A stretch of 33,928 nucleotides of DNA. Source: Hyphomicrobiales bacterium. GTDB taxonomy: Bacteria; Pseudomonadota; Alphaproteobacteria; Rhizobiales; Rhizobiaceae. The translations under genes were made by a program, and so were the position numbers. Position 1 is the stretch's first letter. Each line of letters begins with the position of its first letter. Location of the stretch: positions 1-33,928 of the forward strand of contig NVSG01000009.1 in the NCBI GenBank assembly GCA_002401155.1. Reading direction: 5' to 3'. The notes under the pieces are model-generated. The model was not told where the DNA came from, ran no database searches, and was given only the letters and a program-made list of their open reading frames with translations. Below, one piece after another: positions 7,160 to 18,500 of the stretch.

Positions 7160-7435
7160 ATGGGAACGAAACGCACAGTAGAGTTTAGACAAGAAGCGGT
7201 CAGGGTTGCACTGACGAGTGGCCTGACACGAAAGCAAGTAGCTGCTGATTTTGGTATCGGATTTTCGACATTGAGTAAGTGGATACAGCAAGGCCAGAAG
7301 AATTCTGAAATGCCAACTGATCAATCTGATTTAGAGCGTGAAAACGTCAAACTTCGCAAGGAAAACCGACTTCTGCGAGAGGAGAGGGAAGTGTTAAAAA
7401 AGGCAACACAGTTCTTCGCGAACCAAAGGCCATGA
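7160..7435 (+). CDS. IS3-family transposase OrfA (HTH_Tnp_1)
   Basis: The 91-residue DNA-binding subunit has an N-terminal helix-turn-helix (RQEAVRVALTSGLTRKQVAADFGIGFSTLSKWIQ) and a C-terminal leucine-zipper-like coiled coil (LERENVKLRKENRLLREEREVLKKATQFF). The start at 7160 follows AAAGGAG. An A6G run at 7395-7401 precedes the stop. orfB is in the -1 frame relative to orfA, as expected for programmed -1 frameshifting to an OrfAB fusion. The gene itself is intact, but its partner is destroyed. Confidence 0.9.
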   Translation: MGTKRTVEFRQEAVRVALTSGLTRKQVAADFGIGFSTLSKWIQQGQKNSEMPTDQSDLERENVKLRKENRLLREEREVLKKATQFFANQRP

Positions 7436-7912
7436 GGTTTAAGTTTATCGAAGAAAATAGAGCTATGCTGCCGACCGCCCGGTTGTGCCAAATTATGAAT
7501 GTCAGCTCGCGTGGTTATAGAGCCTATCGATCCCGCCCAATCAGTCAGCGCCAACGTGAAGACATGGTATTGCTAGCCCACATTCGAGAGCAGCATCGCT
7601 TGAGCCTGCAAAGTTATGGTCGGCCATTCGGATCGCGGCAGCCAATATTGTTCCCACGATTATCAAAAGCTGCTGCGCCTGCATGGCTTTAAGGTATCCA
7701 TGAGCGGCAAAGGTAATTGTTATGATAATGCTGCGATGGAAGCCTTCTTCAAAACTATCAAAGCGGAACTAATCTGGCGGCATACCTGGCAAACTCGCAG
7801 AGACGTTGAAGTAGCTATCTTCGAATATATTAATGGCTTCTACAATCCACGCCGGAGGCATTCAGCATTAGGTTGGAAAAGCCCATTGGCATTCGAGAGA
7901 AAAGCCGCCTAA
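7432..7912 (+). pseudogene. IS3-family transposase OrfB, disrupted by internal deletion and frameshift
   Basis: The first ~62 codons (from MRFKFIEENRAMLPTARLCQ to HRLSLQSYGRP) are the N-terminal HTH_21-type region. At about 7617-7625 the sequence jumps to HSDRGSQYCSHDYQKLLRLHG in another frame, and continues through GKGNCYDNAAMEAFFKTIKAEL and YNPRRRHSALGWKSP to the stop at 7912. The segment that normally carries the first catalytic Asp (KWAGDIS-type region) is absent. The second Asp (HSDRG) and the Glu (AMEAFFKTIK) survive. No functional integrase-core domain can be made. Confidence 0.9.
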
Positions 7913-7950
7913 ATGAGAACTTGGAGCGGCACTAAAGCGCGACAGGTCCA

Positions 7951-8337
7951 CCTTCGTGTTCCCCGGCTAATGCCGGACTCTGTTCTATATTCAGAATTGA
8001 GCACAGCGACATAACACCCACAACCAATATCCATTGCAATAACCGCCAGAATGCCACTGGAAAAATCAATTGGTAGGTCTCCGCCTTTATTTGCAAATCA
8101 CTAGCTCAAGAACGTAGCCGGATTCTGCTCAACTATAACCAATTAATGATGTTGAAACACCGGGTTTTATTTGGAAATATCTGTTGCCATGCCACAATTC
8201 AATCAGAATACAATTCCTGACAAAGAATTGTATATTCATTTAAAATTTTACTAATTCAAGCAACTTAAAATACATCACGCTTATTTCATCGAAATTATCT
8301 TTTTACCTATAACTTCTTCTTTAACACGGAGGGCGTT
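7951..8337. other. Intergenic and promoter region of the LapG-like gene
   Basis: 387 bases between the IS and the protease gene. It contains a CCGGC-TAAT-GCCGG hairpin near 7964-7977 with no T-run, an inverted repeat at 8208-8233, and an AT-rich stretch before the start codon. A ~57-codon frame on the - strand next to the IS has no start or ribosome binding site. I see no gene here. Confidence 0.5.
8208..8233. promoter_or_regulatory. Inverted repeat upstream of the LapG-like gene
   Basis: ATACAATTC, an 8-base spacer, then GAATTGTAT: perfect 9-bp arms about 105 bases before the start codon. The size and spacing fit a dimeric regulator's operator. A terminator is unlikely because the arms are AT-rich and no T-run follows. 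Confidence 0.5.
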
Positions 8338-9522
8338 ATGCCATCAATTAAGAAGTTTATACTTGGATTTGTATTTGCAGCGACCGCCGGATTTTCTTTT
8401 GGCGCAGGTCAAATACATGCACGTCTTAAAACCATAGATGGTTATCCAAGTGGATTGTCATATATAACACCTCTGAACGAATATGCTGGCACCCGCCTTA
8501 GGCATTCGCCGCGTAAAGAAATGAACGCTTTATCTGGATATGAACCTTATAAGGATTCTCCAGAAAATTACCCCAAGATCAAGATAGAGAAAAAACTAGC
8601 AAGTCTGAATGTAATACCACTGCTGAATTACCCGGAAGGGCCTTTGGTTTTACCCAGAGAAGAGCTAACTATTGAGAACATTCTGGCACGATTTGAGGAT
8701 ACGGCTCCTATTCAAGCTGCTGAAACGCCTACCGTTTCACCGAAAACAATCGACGATATTTTGGCATCGCTTGAACAACCCGGTTCACTTCCAGCTCTTG
8801 TGATACCAACCATTTCACCGAACAAACCTTTCGCCAATGGTAAGTTGAAAGCAAGCTTACAGGAAAATATTACGCCATCAGTGCCAAAGGCCCGCAAGGT
8901 TTCTCCCAAGAATTATAATGTATTCCGCTCGGTTGTTATCCCTGTGGGCAAGATGGCGGCATTCGACCAATGGTCCAGAATTGCGCCAGTTGCCCACATC
9001 ACAGATGCCTGCGCCGACTCGCTTTGTAAAACTTCTACCGGTAAACGTTTGGCTGCCGCGGCAAAAAAAGCCGATAGTTTGGCACCGGTCGAAGCACTGC
9101 GACTAATCAATAGTGTGGTAAACCGGACGATCAAATATCGCTCAGACCGCGGCGATCACTGGGCAAGCGTGGCTGAAAGTGCAGCGCGCGGATATGGCGA
9201 TTGCGAAGATTACGCCATTGCCAAGATGCAGCTCTTAAACCGGATTGGGTTCACCCCTGAGCAATTGCAATTCGTCGTATTGAAAGACACACGAAGAGGC
9301 CTTTATCACGCGGTATTAGCGGTTCATGTGGACGGCAAGAATTATGTCCTCGACAATCTGAGCAACACCATCGCCAGCGACACACTCTTTCGCTCCTATA
9401 TGCCAATTGCTTCCTTTGCAGGCGCAAAGAGCTTTATCCACGGCTTTACCGGAAGAAATTCCAGTGTCGCATCCCTCGGCAAAGGCGGGTTCGCCGCCAT
9501 CAGCCTAGGTGGAAAAACTTAG
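8338..9522 (+). CDS. lapG: LapG-like periplasmic transglutaminase-like cysteine protease (BTLCP)
   Basis: The predicted protease cleaves the N-terminal retention module of the giant adhesin encoded convergently at 9574-23223. Signal peptide: MPSIKKFILGFVFAATAGFSF. The catalytic BTLCP domain spans about residues 195-370 with the triad Cys289 (GYGDCEDYAI), His324 (GLYHAVLAV) and Asp339 (YVLDN). The acidic residues around the Cys match the calcium-binding site known in LapG proteins. Family members are usually 200-250 residues. This one has ~170 extra residues between the signal peptide and the protease, rich in Pro/Ser and containing a repeated TIxxILAxxE motif (111-120 and 137-146). GGAGG five bases before the ATG supports the start. 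LapG is normally held inactive by the inner-membrane c-di-GMP receptor LapD, for which there is no gene in the window. Confidence 0.9.
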   Translation: MPSIKKFILGFVFAATAGFSFGAGQIHARLKTIDGYPSGLSYITPLNEYAGTRLRHSPRKEMNALSGYEPYKDSPENYPKIKIEKKLASLNVIPLLNYPEGPLVLPREELTIENILARFEDTAPIQAAETPTVSPKTIDDILASLEQPGSLPALVIPTISPNKPFANGKLKASLQENITPSVPKARKVSPKNYNVFRSVVIPVGKMAAFDQWSRIAPVAHITDACADSLCKTSTGKRLAAAAKKADSLAPVEALRLINSVVNRTIKYRSDRGDHWASVAESAARGYGDCEDYAIAKMQLLNRIGFTPEQLQFVVLKDTRRGLYHAVLAVHVDGKNYVLDNLSNTIASDTLFRSYMPIASFAGAKSFIHGFTGRNSSVASLGKGGFAAISLGGKT

Positions 9523-9535
9523 GATATACAATCAT

Positions 9536-9564
9536 AAAAAAGGCCGGAATTCCCAGCCTCTTTA
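9536..9564. terminator. Bidirectional terminator between lapG-like gene and adhesin
   Basis: An A6 run, GGCCGGAATTCCCAGCC and TCTTT form a GC-rich stem with T-rich flanks on both strands, exactly between two convergent genes. One small bulge interrupts the stem. Confidence 0.7.
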
Positions 9565-9573
9565 CCAATCTAA

Positions 9574-12500
9574 CTAGACGATATCAGTCTCAATATTGCC
9601 ACCGTTATCGAACAGGAAGCTGATGGTATTTGCCGATGGATGTTCGCCAGCACCACCCAATGTTGCAACTTCAACTGGGGCAGCATTGAGCCCTGTACCA
9701 TCGGTATCAACAGTGAGTTTCCCGGTTGCTTCATCATAGGCAACGTAGTCACTAACGTCCTCACCAGCAGTATCAAACAATGCGGTCAAGTCGATAACAT
9801 CTCCCTCACCCGCATTATAATCAGTGATGAAGTCTGCAATATCGAGATTGTCCAGCTTGAAGGTGTCGCCACCTTCTCCGCCAGTGAGGGTGTCCTTACC
9901 CAAACCACCGATCAGTAGATCGTCGCCCGCACCACCGTGAAGGAAATCATCGCCAGCACCACCGGCCAAAGTGTTATCGTCTTGCGTCCCCAGAACCACT
10001 TGGGCACCCACTTCCTCGGAAGATAACGCTCCATCATCGGCTACATGGAAGACACGGCCCTTAATCGCGGCACCATCCCCATCTTGGGTGGGATCAGTTG
10101 TACTCCAGGTCACAACGAAACCACCATTTTCAAGTCCTGTGACCGTTGGTGAAGATTGATGACCAGTACCAGCCTCATTGACCAAGAATTCGGTACCGGC
10201 TAACGCAACGCCATGTTCATCAAAAACACGACCCTTAATCGCGGCACTATCCCCGTCCTGGTTGCCGTCATCTGTATACCAGGTCACAACAAAACCGCCA
10301 TTTTCAAGCCCGGTGACCGTTGTTTGATATTGAGCACCAGCGCCTTCCTCATTGACCAGGAATTCGCTACCTGCCAACGCAATGCCATGTTCATCAAAAA
10401 CACGCCCCTTAATCGCACGATCATCCCCATCTTGGGTGGGGTCAAATGTATACCAAGTCACAACGAAACCACCATTTTCAAGCCCGGCGACCGTTGGTAA
10501 AGATTGATAACTAGCGCCAGCCTCATTGACCAGGAATTCGCTACCGGCCAATGCAACACCATGTTCATCAAAAACACGACCCTTAATCGCGTAACCATCA
10601 CCGTCTTGGGTGGAATCACCTGTAATCCAGGTTACAACAAAACCACCGTTTTCAAGCCCGGTAACGCTTGGATTAGATTGATCATCAGTGCCTTCCTCAT
10701 TGACCAGGAATTCGGACCCTGCCAACGCAACACCATGTTCATCAAAAACACGCCCCTTAATCGCGTAACCACTCCCGTCTTGGGTGTAGTCAGTTGTATA
10801 CCAAGTCACAACGAAACCACCATTTTCAAGATCGGTGACAGTTGGCAAGCCTTGATTATCAGCGCCTTCCTCATTGACCAGGAATTCGGACCCTGCCAAC
10901 GCAACACCATGTTCATCAAAAACACGACCCTTAATCGCGTGATCATCCCCATCTTGTGTGGGATCATATGTAATCCAGGTCACAACGAAACCACCATTTT
11001 CAAGACCGGTGACACTTGGACTAGATTGATAATTAGTGCCTTCCTCATTGACCAGGAATTCGGACCCTGCCAATGCAACGCCGTGTTCATCAAAGACACG
11101 CCCCTTAATCGCGTAATCATCCCCATCTTGGGTGACGTCATTTGTAATCCAGGTCACAACGAAACCACCATTTTCAAGATTGGTGACGGTTGACAAAAAT
11201 TGATCACCAGCGCCTTCCTCATTGACCAAGAATTCACTTCCCGATCGGAATCCCGTTACTACGACCAATGGTGGCAAATCGCTGGATTCTACTCCCTGAT
11301 CATCACGGAATATCGGTACTGCGCCATTGCCCGAGAAGGTGACCGAATGTGTGCCATCGCTGATGGTCAGCGTGCCATTGCCATTAATCGTAGTGGTATA
11401 GTCACCAATCACGGTTCCAGGTGCCAACTCAATGACATCCAGCGAGCGCAGATCGCCAAGTATCACATCGTCACCGCCACCAGTCTTAAAGATAATGCGG
11501 TGTGCAGAGGCAAGATCGGCAATATCGAACGTGTCATTTCCTATCGAGCCACCATAAACAATTGTACTTGTGTGCAGGCTGGTGCCTGTAAAGTCACCAT
11601 GGGTGTTGAAAGTGTCACCACCGCCCTGCCCGTCAATTATAATCTCTTCAATATCGGACAATTCAGCAACCAGAACACCATCGCGGGCAACCACAATTTC
11701 TGCACTACCCAGCGTATAACCAAGCGCTGTTGCTATCGCTGCATTAGCCGCAAGAAAATCATTGGAATAGATATCGAAAGCTTCCGCTGTCGCATCACCA
11801 TTGGCAATGAAAGTATCGCCAATGGCTGTATTGGAACCGCCATCGACCGTATCTTTGCCGTCTCCAGCATTCCAGATGATGGTATCGTCTCCATCCTGCC
11901 CGAACAAGGTATCATCGCCTCCTGCACCAGTGATGGTATCATTCCCATCACCACCGCGAATACGATCATTTGCAGACGTGCCGGTAATGGTGTCATTCCC
12001 GTCACCACCATCAATGGTGAACCGTGTTACAGCAATATCGGTGAAGTCGAGCGTGTCATCACCTGAGGTTGCCAAAATCGTGTTGCGATCAACGGTATTA
12101 TCACCACCATCTATGGCTTCGATACCGTCAAGATTTGCCAAATTGTTGGTGACATGCAGGGTGTCATAAGACCAACCGCCGATAATGCTATCATTGCCTA
12201 TGCCACCGGAATATTGGTCAATCCCGCTGATGTCACCGCCAGTGGTCAACAGGAAGACATCATCGCCTTCGCCACCATTCAGAACATCATTGCCTCTGCC
12301 ACCGTGAATACGATCACCAGCATCCGTGCCGGTGATGGTGTCATCTCCATCGCCACCATCAATGGTGAACTTGTTCACCACGATATTGCTAAAGTCCAGC
12401 ACATCATTACCAGAAGTCGCAAGGATGATATTGCGATCATTTGTATTATCGCCCCCATCCAATTCCTCAATGCTGACCAGATTGGACAAATTATTGAGGA

Positions 12501-15500
12501 CGTTCAAGGTGTCATAAGACCAGCCACCAATAATGCGATCATAACCTTCACCACCATCATAGTGATCAAGACCATTGTCAAAATTTTGGGTGATTAGTAC
12601 GAAGGTGTCGTCTCCTTTGCCGCCAAACATTCTGTCATTACCAGCACCACCAATTAACGTATCATCGCCAACTTCATTTTCTTGCGGTTGACCTGGTTTA
12701 TCAGCGCCATAGAGTTCGTCGTCGCCTTTACCGCCTTTCAGCGTATCATTGCCATCCTTGCCGATAATACGGTCATTGGCATCTGTGCCGATGATCGTTT
12801 GGTCGACATCAGCCTGATTATTCTTATCACCCTGGATCTCAGTGTGAATTTCATCATTTGCAGGGAATGTAATGGTGAAGCCAGATGCATCAATCGTCGT
12901 ATCATCGAAACCATCGATATTGAACAATGGTCCCCAGCTGCTCTCTGCACCTGAAAGATTAAGGCCATTGACGGACAATCCATCAATTTCACTGAAGTTG
13001 AAAATCCCGATTGGGTTCTTATGGTATTCACCTGTGACTGTCACATTGTCGAACTCGATGCTACCGATATCCGGTGAATCGACAGGTGCCGGATTGGCAC
13101 TGCCAGGTCCATTCAGACCGCCAATGATCTCAATAGCATTATCCGGACGACCAGTAGAGCCAACAACACCATGTGTGCCATCAAGGGTCACATTCTGGAA
13201 TGTAGCATCGCCACTAAAGCCAAACAGCTTGATATGGGCTGTATTGCCACTGCCGGTACCATTCTCTGAGAATTCACTATCCGTTATGACAAGATTGCCC
13301 ATCGTTGGCGTAAGAACGGGACTACCATTGTCGCTGGCAAAGATGCCACGTAAAGTGAAGCCAGAGATAGAGCCATTGGTAAAAGTCAGCGTACCAACAT
13401 TGGCACCTGCTGCAACAATTATACCAGTCGATGCAGTACCCGATCCGTCAAGATCGATATTGTCGAAGGACAAATCACCATCAACACCAGCAGCAACCGT
13501 CACAGCCACACCAGTGACAGGCTCAACAGAAACATCACCAAGACCAACAAAGGTCAATGCCTTGTCGATGGTTAGGTTCTCGGCATAAGTGCCAGCAGAA
13601 ATCTGAACATTATCGCCATCAACGGTAGATGCCGCATCAATTGCTTCCTGGATCGTGGCATAAGTGGCTCTCAGAACATTACTTGTGCCTTCAAATACGT
13701 GCACGCCCAAAGTTAGATCGATTGTCACACCACCATCAAAGCCAAGCATCTCGACATTGGCCAATGCCGTGTCCGTGCCGTCATCGCCATCGATGTCATT
13801 ATTATCAACAATTGTCGCACTGCCATCGCCATTAATCGTGATGGTGTAATCAGCACGATTACCGTTCAAAATGAACGTATCGATATCATCACCACCATCA
13901 AAAGTATCGTCGCCCACACCGCTGATGAATGTATCATCACCATCATTGCCAGTGAAATCGATACCAACTTGAGAATCCGTAGCCGTACCGACCATCAAGG
14001 AAGCATCAACAGTATCATTGCCTACACCACCCTCAACCGTAATCGTATTCACATTGATGCCTGAGCCAACAAAATCGCCAACAATATTGAGCGTACCTGC
14101 GCCGGCACTAAAGTCGACTACAACTTCTTCAATATTGGTAATCTGGGCGGTATCTGTTCCATCAGAAACCGTAAAGCCGGAAACTGCGAGCACCTTCGTA
14201 AGGGTGATTATCTGGCCTATAGCAGTACTCGAAATAAACAGCGTATCGCCGACCGACTCATTACCCGAACCGCCATCAATGGTGTCATCACCATCGCCAA
14301 CGGACCAGTAGAACCGGTCATCCCCAGCCAAACCGTTGAACGTATCGTCACCAAGGCCGCTGCTGAACTCATCTATGCCGTCCGAACCAGAGATAGTAAC
14401 ACCTACCTGTGGAGCGTAGAAACCGAGATTAAGGTCATCGCCAGAATAGATATTGCCCGTAATAATCGGTTGAGCGCCATCGAGATAAGAGATAATCCCC
14501 CATGCAAAATTACTGACAGTGTTTGATTGAATGTCTGCGCCTGTGGGGTCGTTGACAACATAGATACCCGTCGCGCTTAGCTCCTGCGGCGGGGTCGGCG
14601 AATTGGTCGGACCTGTCACGGTATTGTTGGTAATGGAAACATCCGCACCATTGCTCAAGATGCTGGAAGATGTCCACTGTGTTCCCGTTCCTGACCAGAA
14701 CCAGCCAATATCTTGAACGGTATTGCTATCCACAATGCCTGTGACACCAGTACCAAACTGCAAACCGTTCTGCGCAGTTGTCGGTGTGCCACCGTTACCA
14801 GTGATCACATTGCCGCTAACATTTACCTCTAGGCTGGCACCCGTGAATACGGTCGCGTTTTTCTGGAAGTCTTCAATCGTGTTGTTATTAAAGTTCAACA
14901 ACCGGGCAGAGCCATCACTATTTGCGATATAAAATCCAACGCCCCATTGTCCGCCAGAAACATTACCATTGGTATCAAGAGGAGCTCGTACACCAGTAAT
15001 GGTCACGTCCTCAATGGTACCACCAGAATTAATCATCAAGAGACCATTATAATCATCGCTTCCAGACTCTCGCTCATCACCACGACCAGCACCATCAATT
15101 TTTATATCTTTGATCGTCACCATCGAATTTTCGATAACCACAATGCCTGACTTATCAGGATGGCTACTGGACGCCACGGTAGTTATACCCAAAATCGTGC
15201 CTGCTGGCGGCGTGATAATCGTCGAGTCGCCTTGGCCAATCAACGTAATATCTTTATCGTTGATCGAAAGCATTTCTTCATATGTACCTGCAGCAATCAT
15301 GACCGTATCGCCATCAACAGCAGCATCAATCGCATCTTGAATAGTGGTAAAACCACCATTGCCAACCAATAAGAAACGGCCTGTTTCCGGTCCAGCAGGA
15401 TTTTCACCTTGAACAATCTCAACACCCGTGAGGCTGTCAGTACCTTCGCCAAAGCTGCTGGCATCAACCTGCCAGCCGGATGTTGTGCTCGCGCCCGGAT

Positions 15501-18500
15501 CCACATCGGCAACTGCCGCGAAATCCGCAGCCGTCAGGACGCCGTCATAAACCGCCGTATCAATATCATCGCCACCGTCAAAATAGTCATCGCCGATGCC
15601 AGAGCTCAGTGTGTCATCACCGCCATTGCCGCTAAAGTGGATCCCGACCTGAGATGCCGCGTCCGTTCCGGTCATGCCAGAGGCATCGACAGTATCATTG
15701 CCATCGCCACCATCAACCGTAATGGTATTAACGTTGATACCCGAAGCCACAAAATCACCAGTGATGTCGACTGTATCTCCAGCACCCGACATGGTGATGT
15801 TGACTTCTTCCACATTCTGAACGTTAGCCGTATCGGTGCCATCAGAGACCGTAAAGCCGGTGCCTGGCGCATCCAGCGTAATTGTCTGTGCAGCACCAGT
15901 ATCATTGATCACGACAATTGTATCATTGTCATCGCCACCATTGATGATGTCGTTGTTATCGGCATCACTAACACGCCAGATAATGATATCGTCGCCTTCG
16001 CCGCCGTTGATTGTATCGGCACCACTGCCAGCTTCAAGAATATCATTCCCGCCATTGCCATTCAGCGTATCGGCTCCCGGGGTCATGCTATAGATCAATT
16101 CATCTCCAGCGCCACCGATCAGTTCGTTACCGCTGTAATTTCCCGGAGCACCGTGATTGATCACGATCATGCCGTGACTGTAGCCACCGCTTGTATGATC
16201 AAGGGTATTATTCTCAATGTCCGTATTAGGACCGCGCGCCCGCAATGCAACACCATAACGTGCAGTGAAACCGGTGAAGGTATTGTCTGTTATGAATGAA
16301 TCGGCAGCATCGATGGTGACAAGCGTGTTGCCTTGTTCGTGTGCCGTTACTGTGGTGCCAGTATTGTCAGTGGTGCTGGTTCCACCGGCTGTTCCGGTCA
16401 CTTCATTATTTGAGAAAGTGATATTGTTGCTTGAAGGCGATCCGCCGCCGCCATTGCCCATTACAACGAGCTGACGTGGCACATTTGCCAATGTGAATTG
16501 AGCACCAAATCCATCACCAGCCGGCTCAGGATCATTAAATGTTTGACCGGAAATAATATTTGAATCGATCAGAGTATTGGTCACTGCTCCGGCATATTCC
16601 GACGTGAGCGCAGAGTCGCCCCTTGCCACCAAATCATTGCCCTGGATCGTGATGTTGTCGTGGTCGCCCTGCAAATAGATGGCCGCTTTCTCAAGGCCAG
16701 GTGTTCCGTCGATACCGCGAATTGTGAAGCCCTGACCGATACCACCGATGGTTACATTGTCGACATCCGGATCGATTTCGATTGTGCCAAGCTCACTTCC
16801 TGCCTGAATGCCGTCGATGATCGTGACGTCGCGGCCACCTTGCGACAACAATGTTATCTCGGTGTCAATGACCACATTCTCGTTATAGGTGCCAGGAAGG
16901 ACGAAGACGCTATACCCGTCAGCCGACGCATCAACCGCTGCCTGAATGGTATCGAAGGTTCCAACCAGATCGCCATTGGTGTCGAACAGGCGCACTGGTG
17001 CAGTGTCATCGATCGTGACTGTGAAGTCGCCACCCGCTGTGTCACCGTCACTGTCGGTTGCAGTGAAATCGAAATTCAGATTGAGGATATTTTCGGCAGC
17101 GTTTTGCAGATTTTCATAATCAACATTGGCCAATAAATTGAATTCATAGGCACCTGTGGCATCGTCAAGGGATACGGTGAAGACCTGATTGGTGTTCGCA
17201 TCATTGCCAGTATGGCCGATCAGCGTACCGTTGACGATGGTGTAATTTACAGTTGCACCGTTCGAAGTCAGCGTTACTGAAGCGCCAGAGCCATTTGTGA
17301 CTTCAACGTTATCGATTGCTATGGGCTGGGAGAATTCGACCGAACGGTCACCGGGTTGCCCGGCATCGCTGTTGCTGTCGTCGGAGCCAAAATTGATACC
17401 CAGCGAGCCATCAATGCTATTGTCCAGAGTGTCAGGGGTGACCAGAATATCAGCATCGATGCTGGTGTCGGCTGAAGAGCCAACCACTAGCGTGTCATCG
17501 TTGACAGTCACGGTGATTGTATCGGCGGCGCTATCGCCATCGCCGTCTGTTGCGACGATGCCAAGCGAGATATTAAGTTCAGAATCCTCTCCGGTGCCAA
17601 CATGATCAACATTATCGTACAGCGTGAAGGTATAGGAGCCTGTGCTTGCGTTATCGAGTGTGATTTCGAACACAACCCGGCCACCAGCCACACCCTGCAG
17701 CGTTGTGGAATCGATCACATTATAAGTTACCGCATCACCATTCGATGTGAGTGGTGTATTGTTGTCGGTTTCAACGATATCGCCAGTCGTGATGGCGCTG
17801 TCGAAGGAAATTGTGCGCAACGCAACATTATCATCAGCCCCCCAATTGACGTCGAGAGAACCGGTATCAGCAGATGGCTCGAAGCGTGTCAATTGAACAT
17901 TGTCGACCAGTATCTGGTTGGTGCCGCCAGCCGCATCCTGCTGTATCTCGATATACAGGTTAAATCCGTCATAGTCACCCGCAATCGGGCCTGTGTTGAG
18001 TGTCACAGTGGACCACTCGCCGTCTGCCGGTGTTGGCAATGTCAGCGTCGAGAGCACAACTGTGGTGGTTCCGTCGGTTGCGACAAGGCACACGTCCCCA
18101 CCGGGCCATTGGCCCGCTGAGCCTGTGCGATCACCAACATTCAGGCTAAGGGTATAATTGGCGCCTTCTGCGAGGTCTTCGCCACTGTCCTGAGACAGGG
18201 TTGCACCACTACGCAGCCACACAACATTGTCGCCAGCATGTCCGGAAGTGTCGCTGATATTATCCTTTGGCGCAAACAAGCCACCAGTACCACCGGTAAT
18301 GATCCAGCCATCCGGATTGCCAGTGGTATAATTTCCAAATGCGTCGATAGTGACGCCCGGCTCGCCATCGGCGAGTGATCTAGCTTCGAAACTACCATTG
18401 ATGATCGACAGCACAGTACTTTCTTCTTCAACGCTTCCAGCTTCTGGTGAACCAATCAATGGATTATCGTCGATGATACGCACAGACAATTCTACATCAA

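Larger units (their letters stand above)
7097..7950 (+). mobile_element. IS3-family insertion sequence, internally deleted (~0.85 kb)
   Basis: The element is bounded by 28-bp imperfect inverted repeats, 7097-7124 and 7923-7950, both beginning TGGACCTGTCGCG when read inwards, with four mismatches further in. Between them lie an intact orfA and the two ends of orfB fused by an internal deletion. IS3-family elements are usually 1.2-1.3 kb, so about 400 bp are missing, including the start of the DDE catalytic domain. The short direct target repeats expected of a simple insertion are not evident (flanks TTTTAT and CCTTCG). The element could move only if a related transposase acts in trans. Confidence 0.9.

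Noticed and set aside
7951..8120. ~57-codon - strand frame with a hydrophobic stretch next to the IS
   Set aside because: No start codon with a ribosome binding site. It ends inside the IS end and is probably chance or IS-flank sequence.
10048..11241. CRISPR-like regular repeat array
   Set aside because: The period is 174 bases, the units are coding throughout, and there are no short palindromic repeats or unique spacers.
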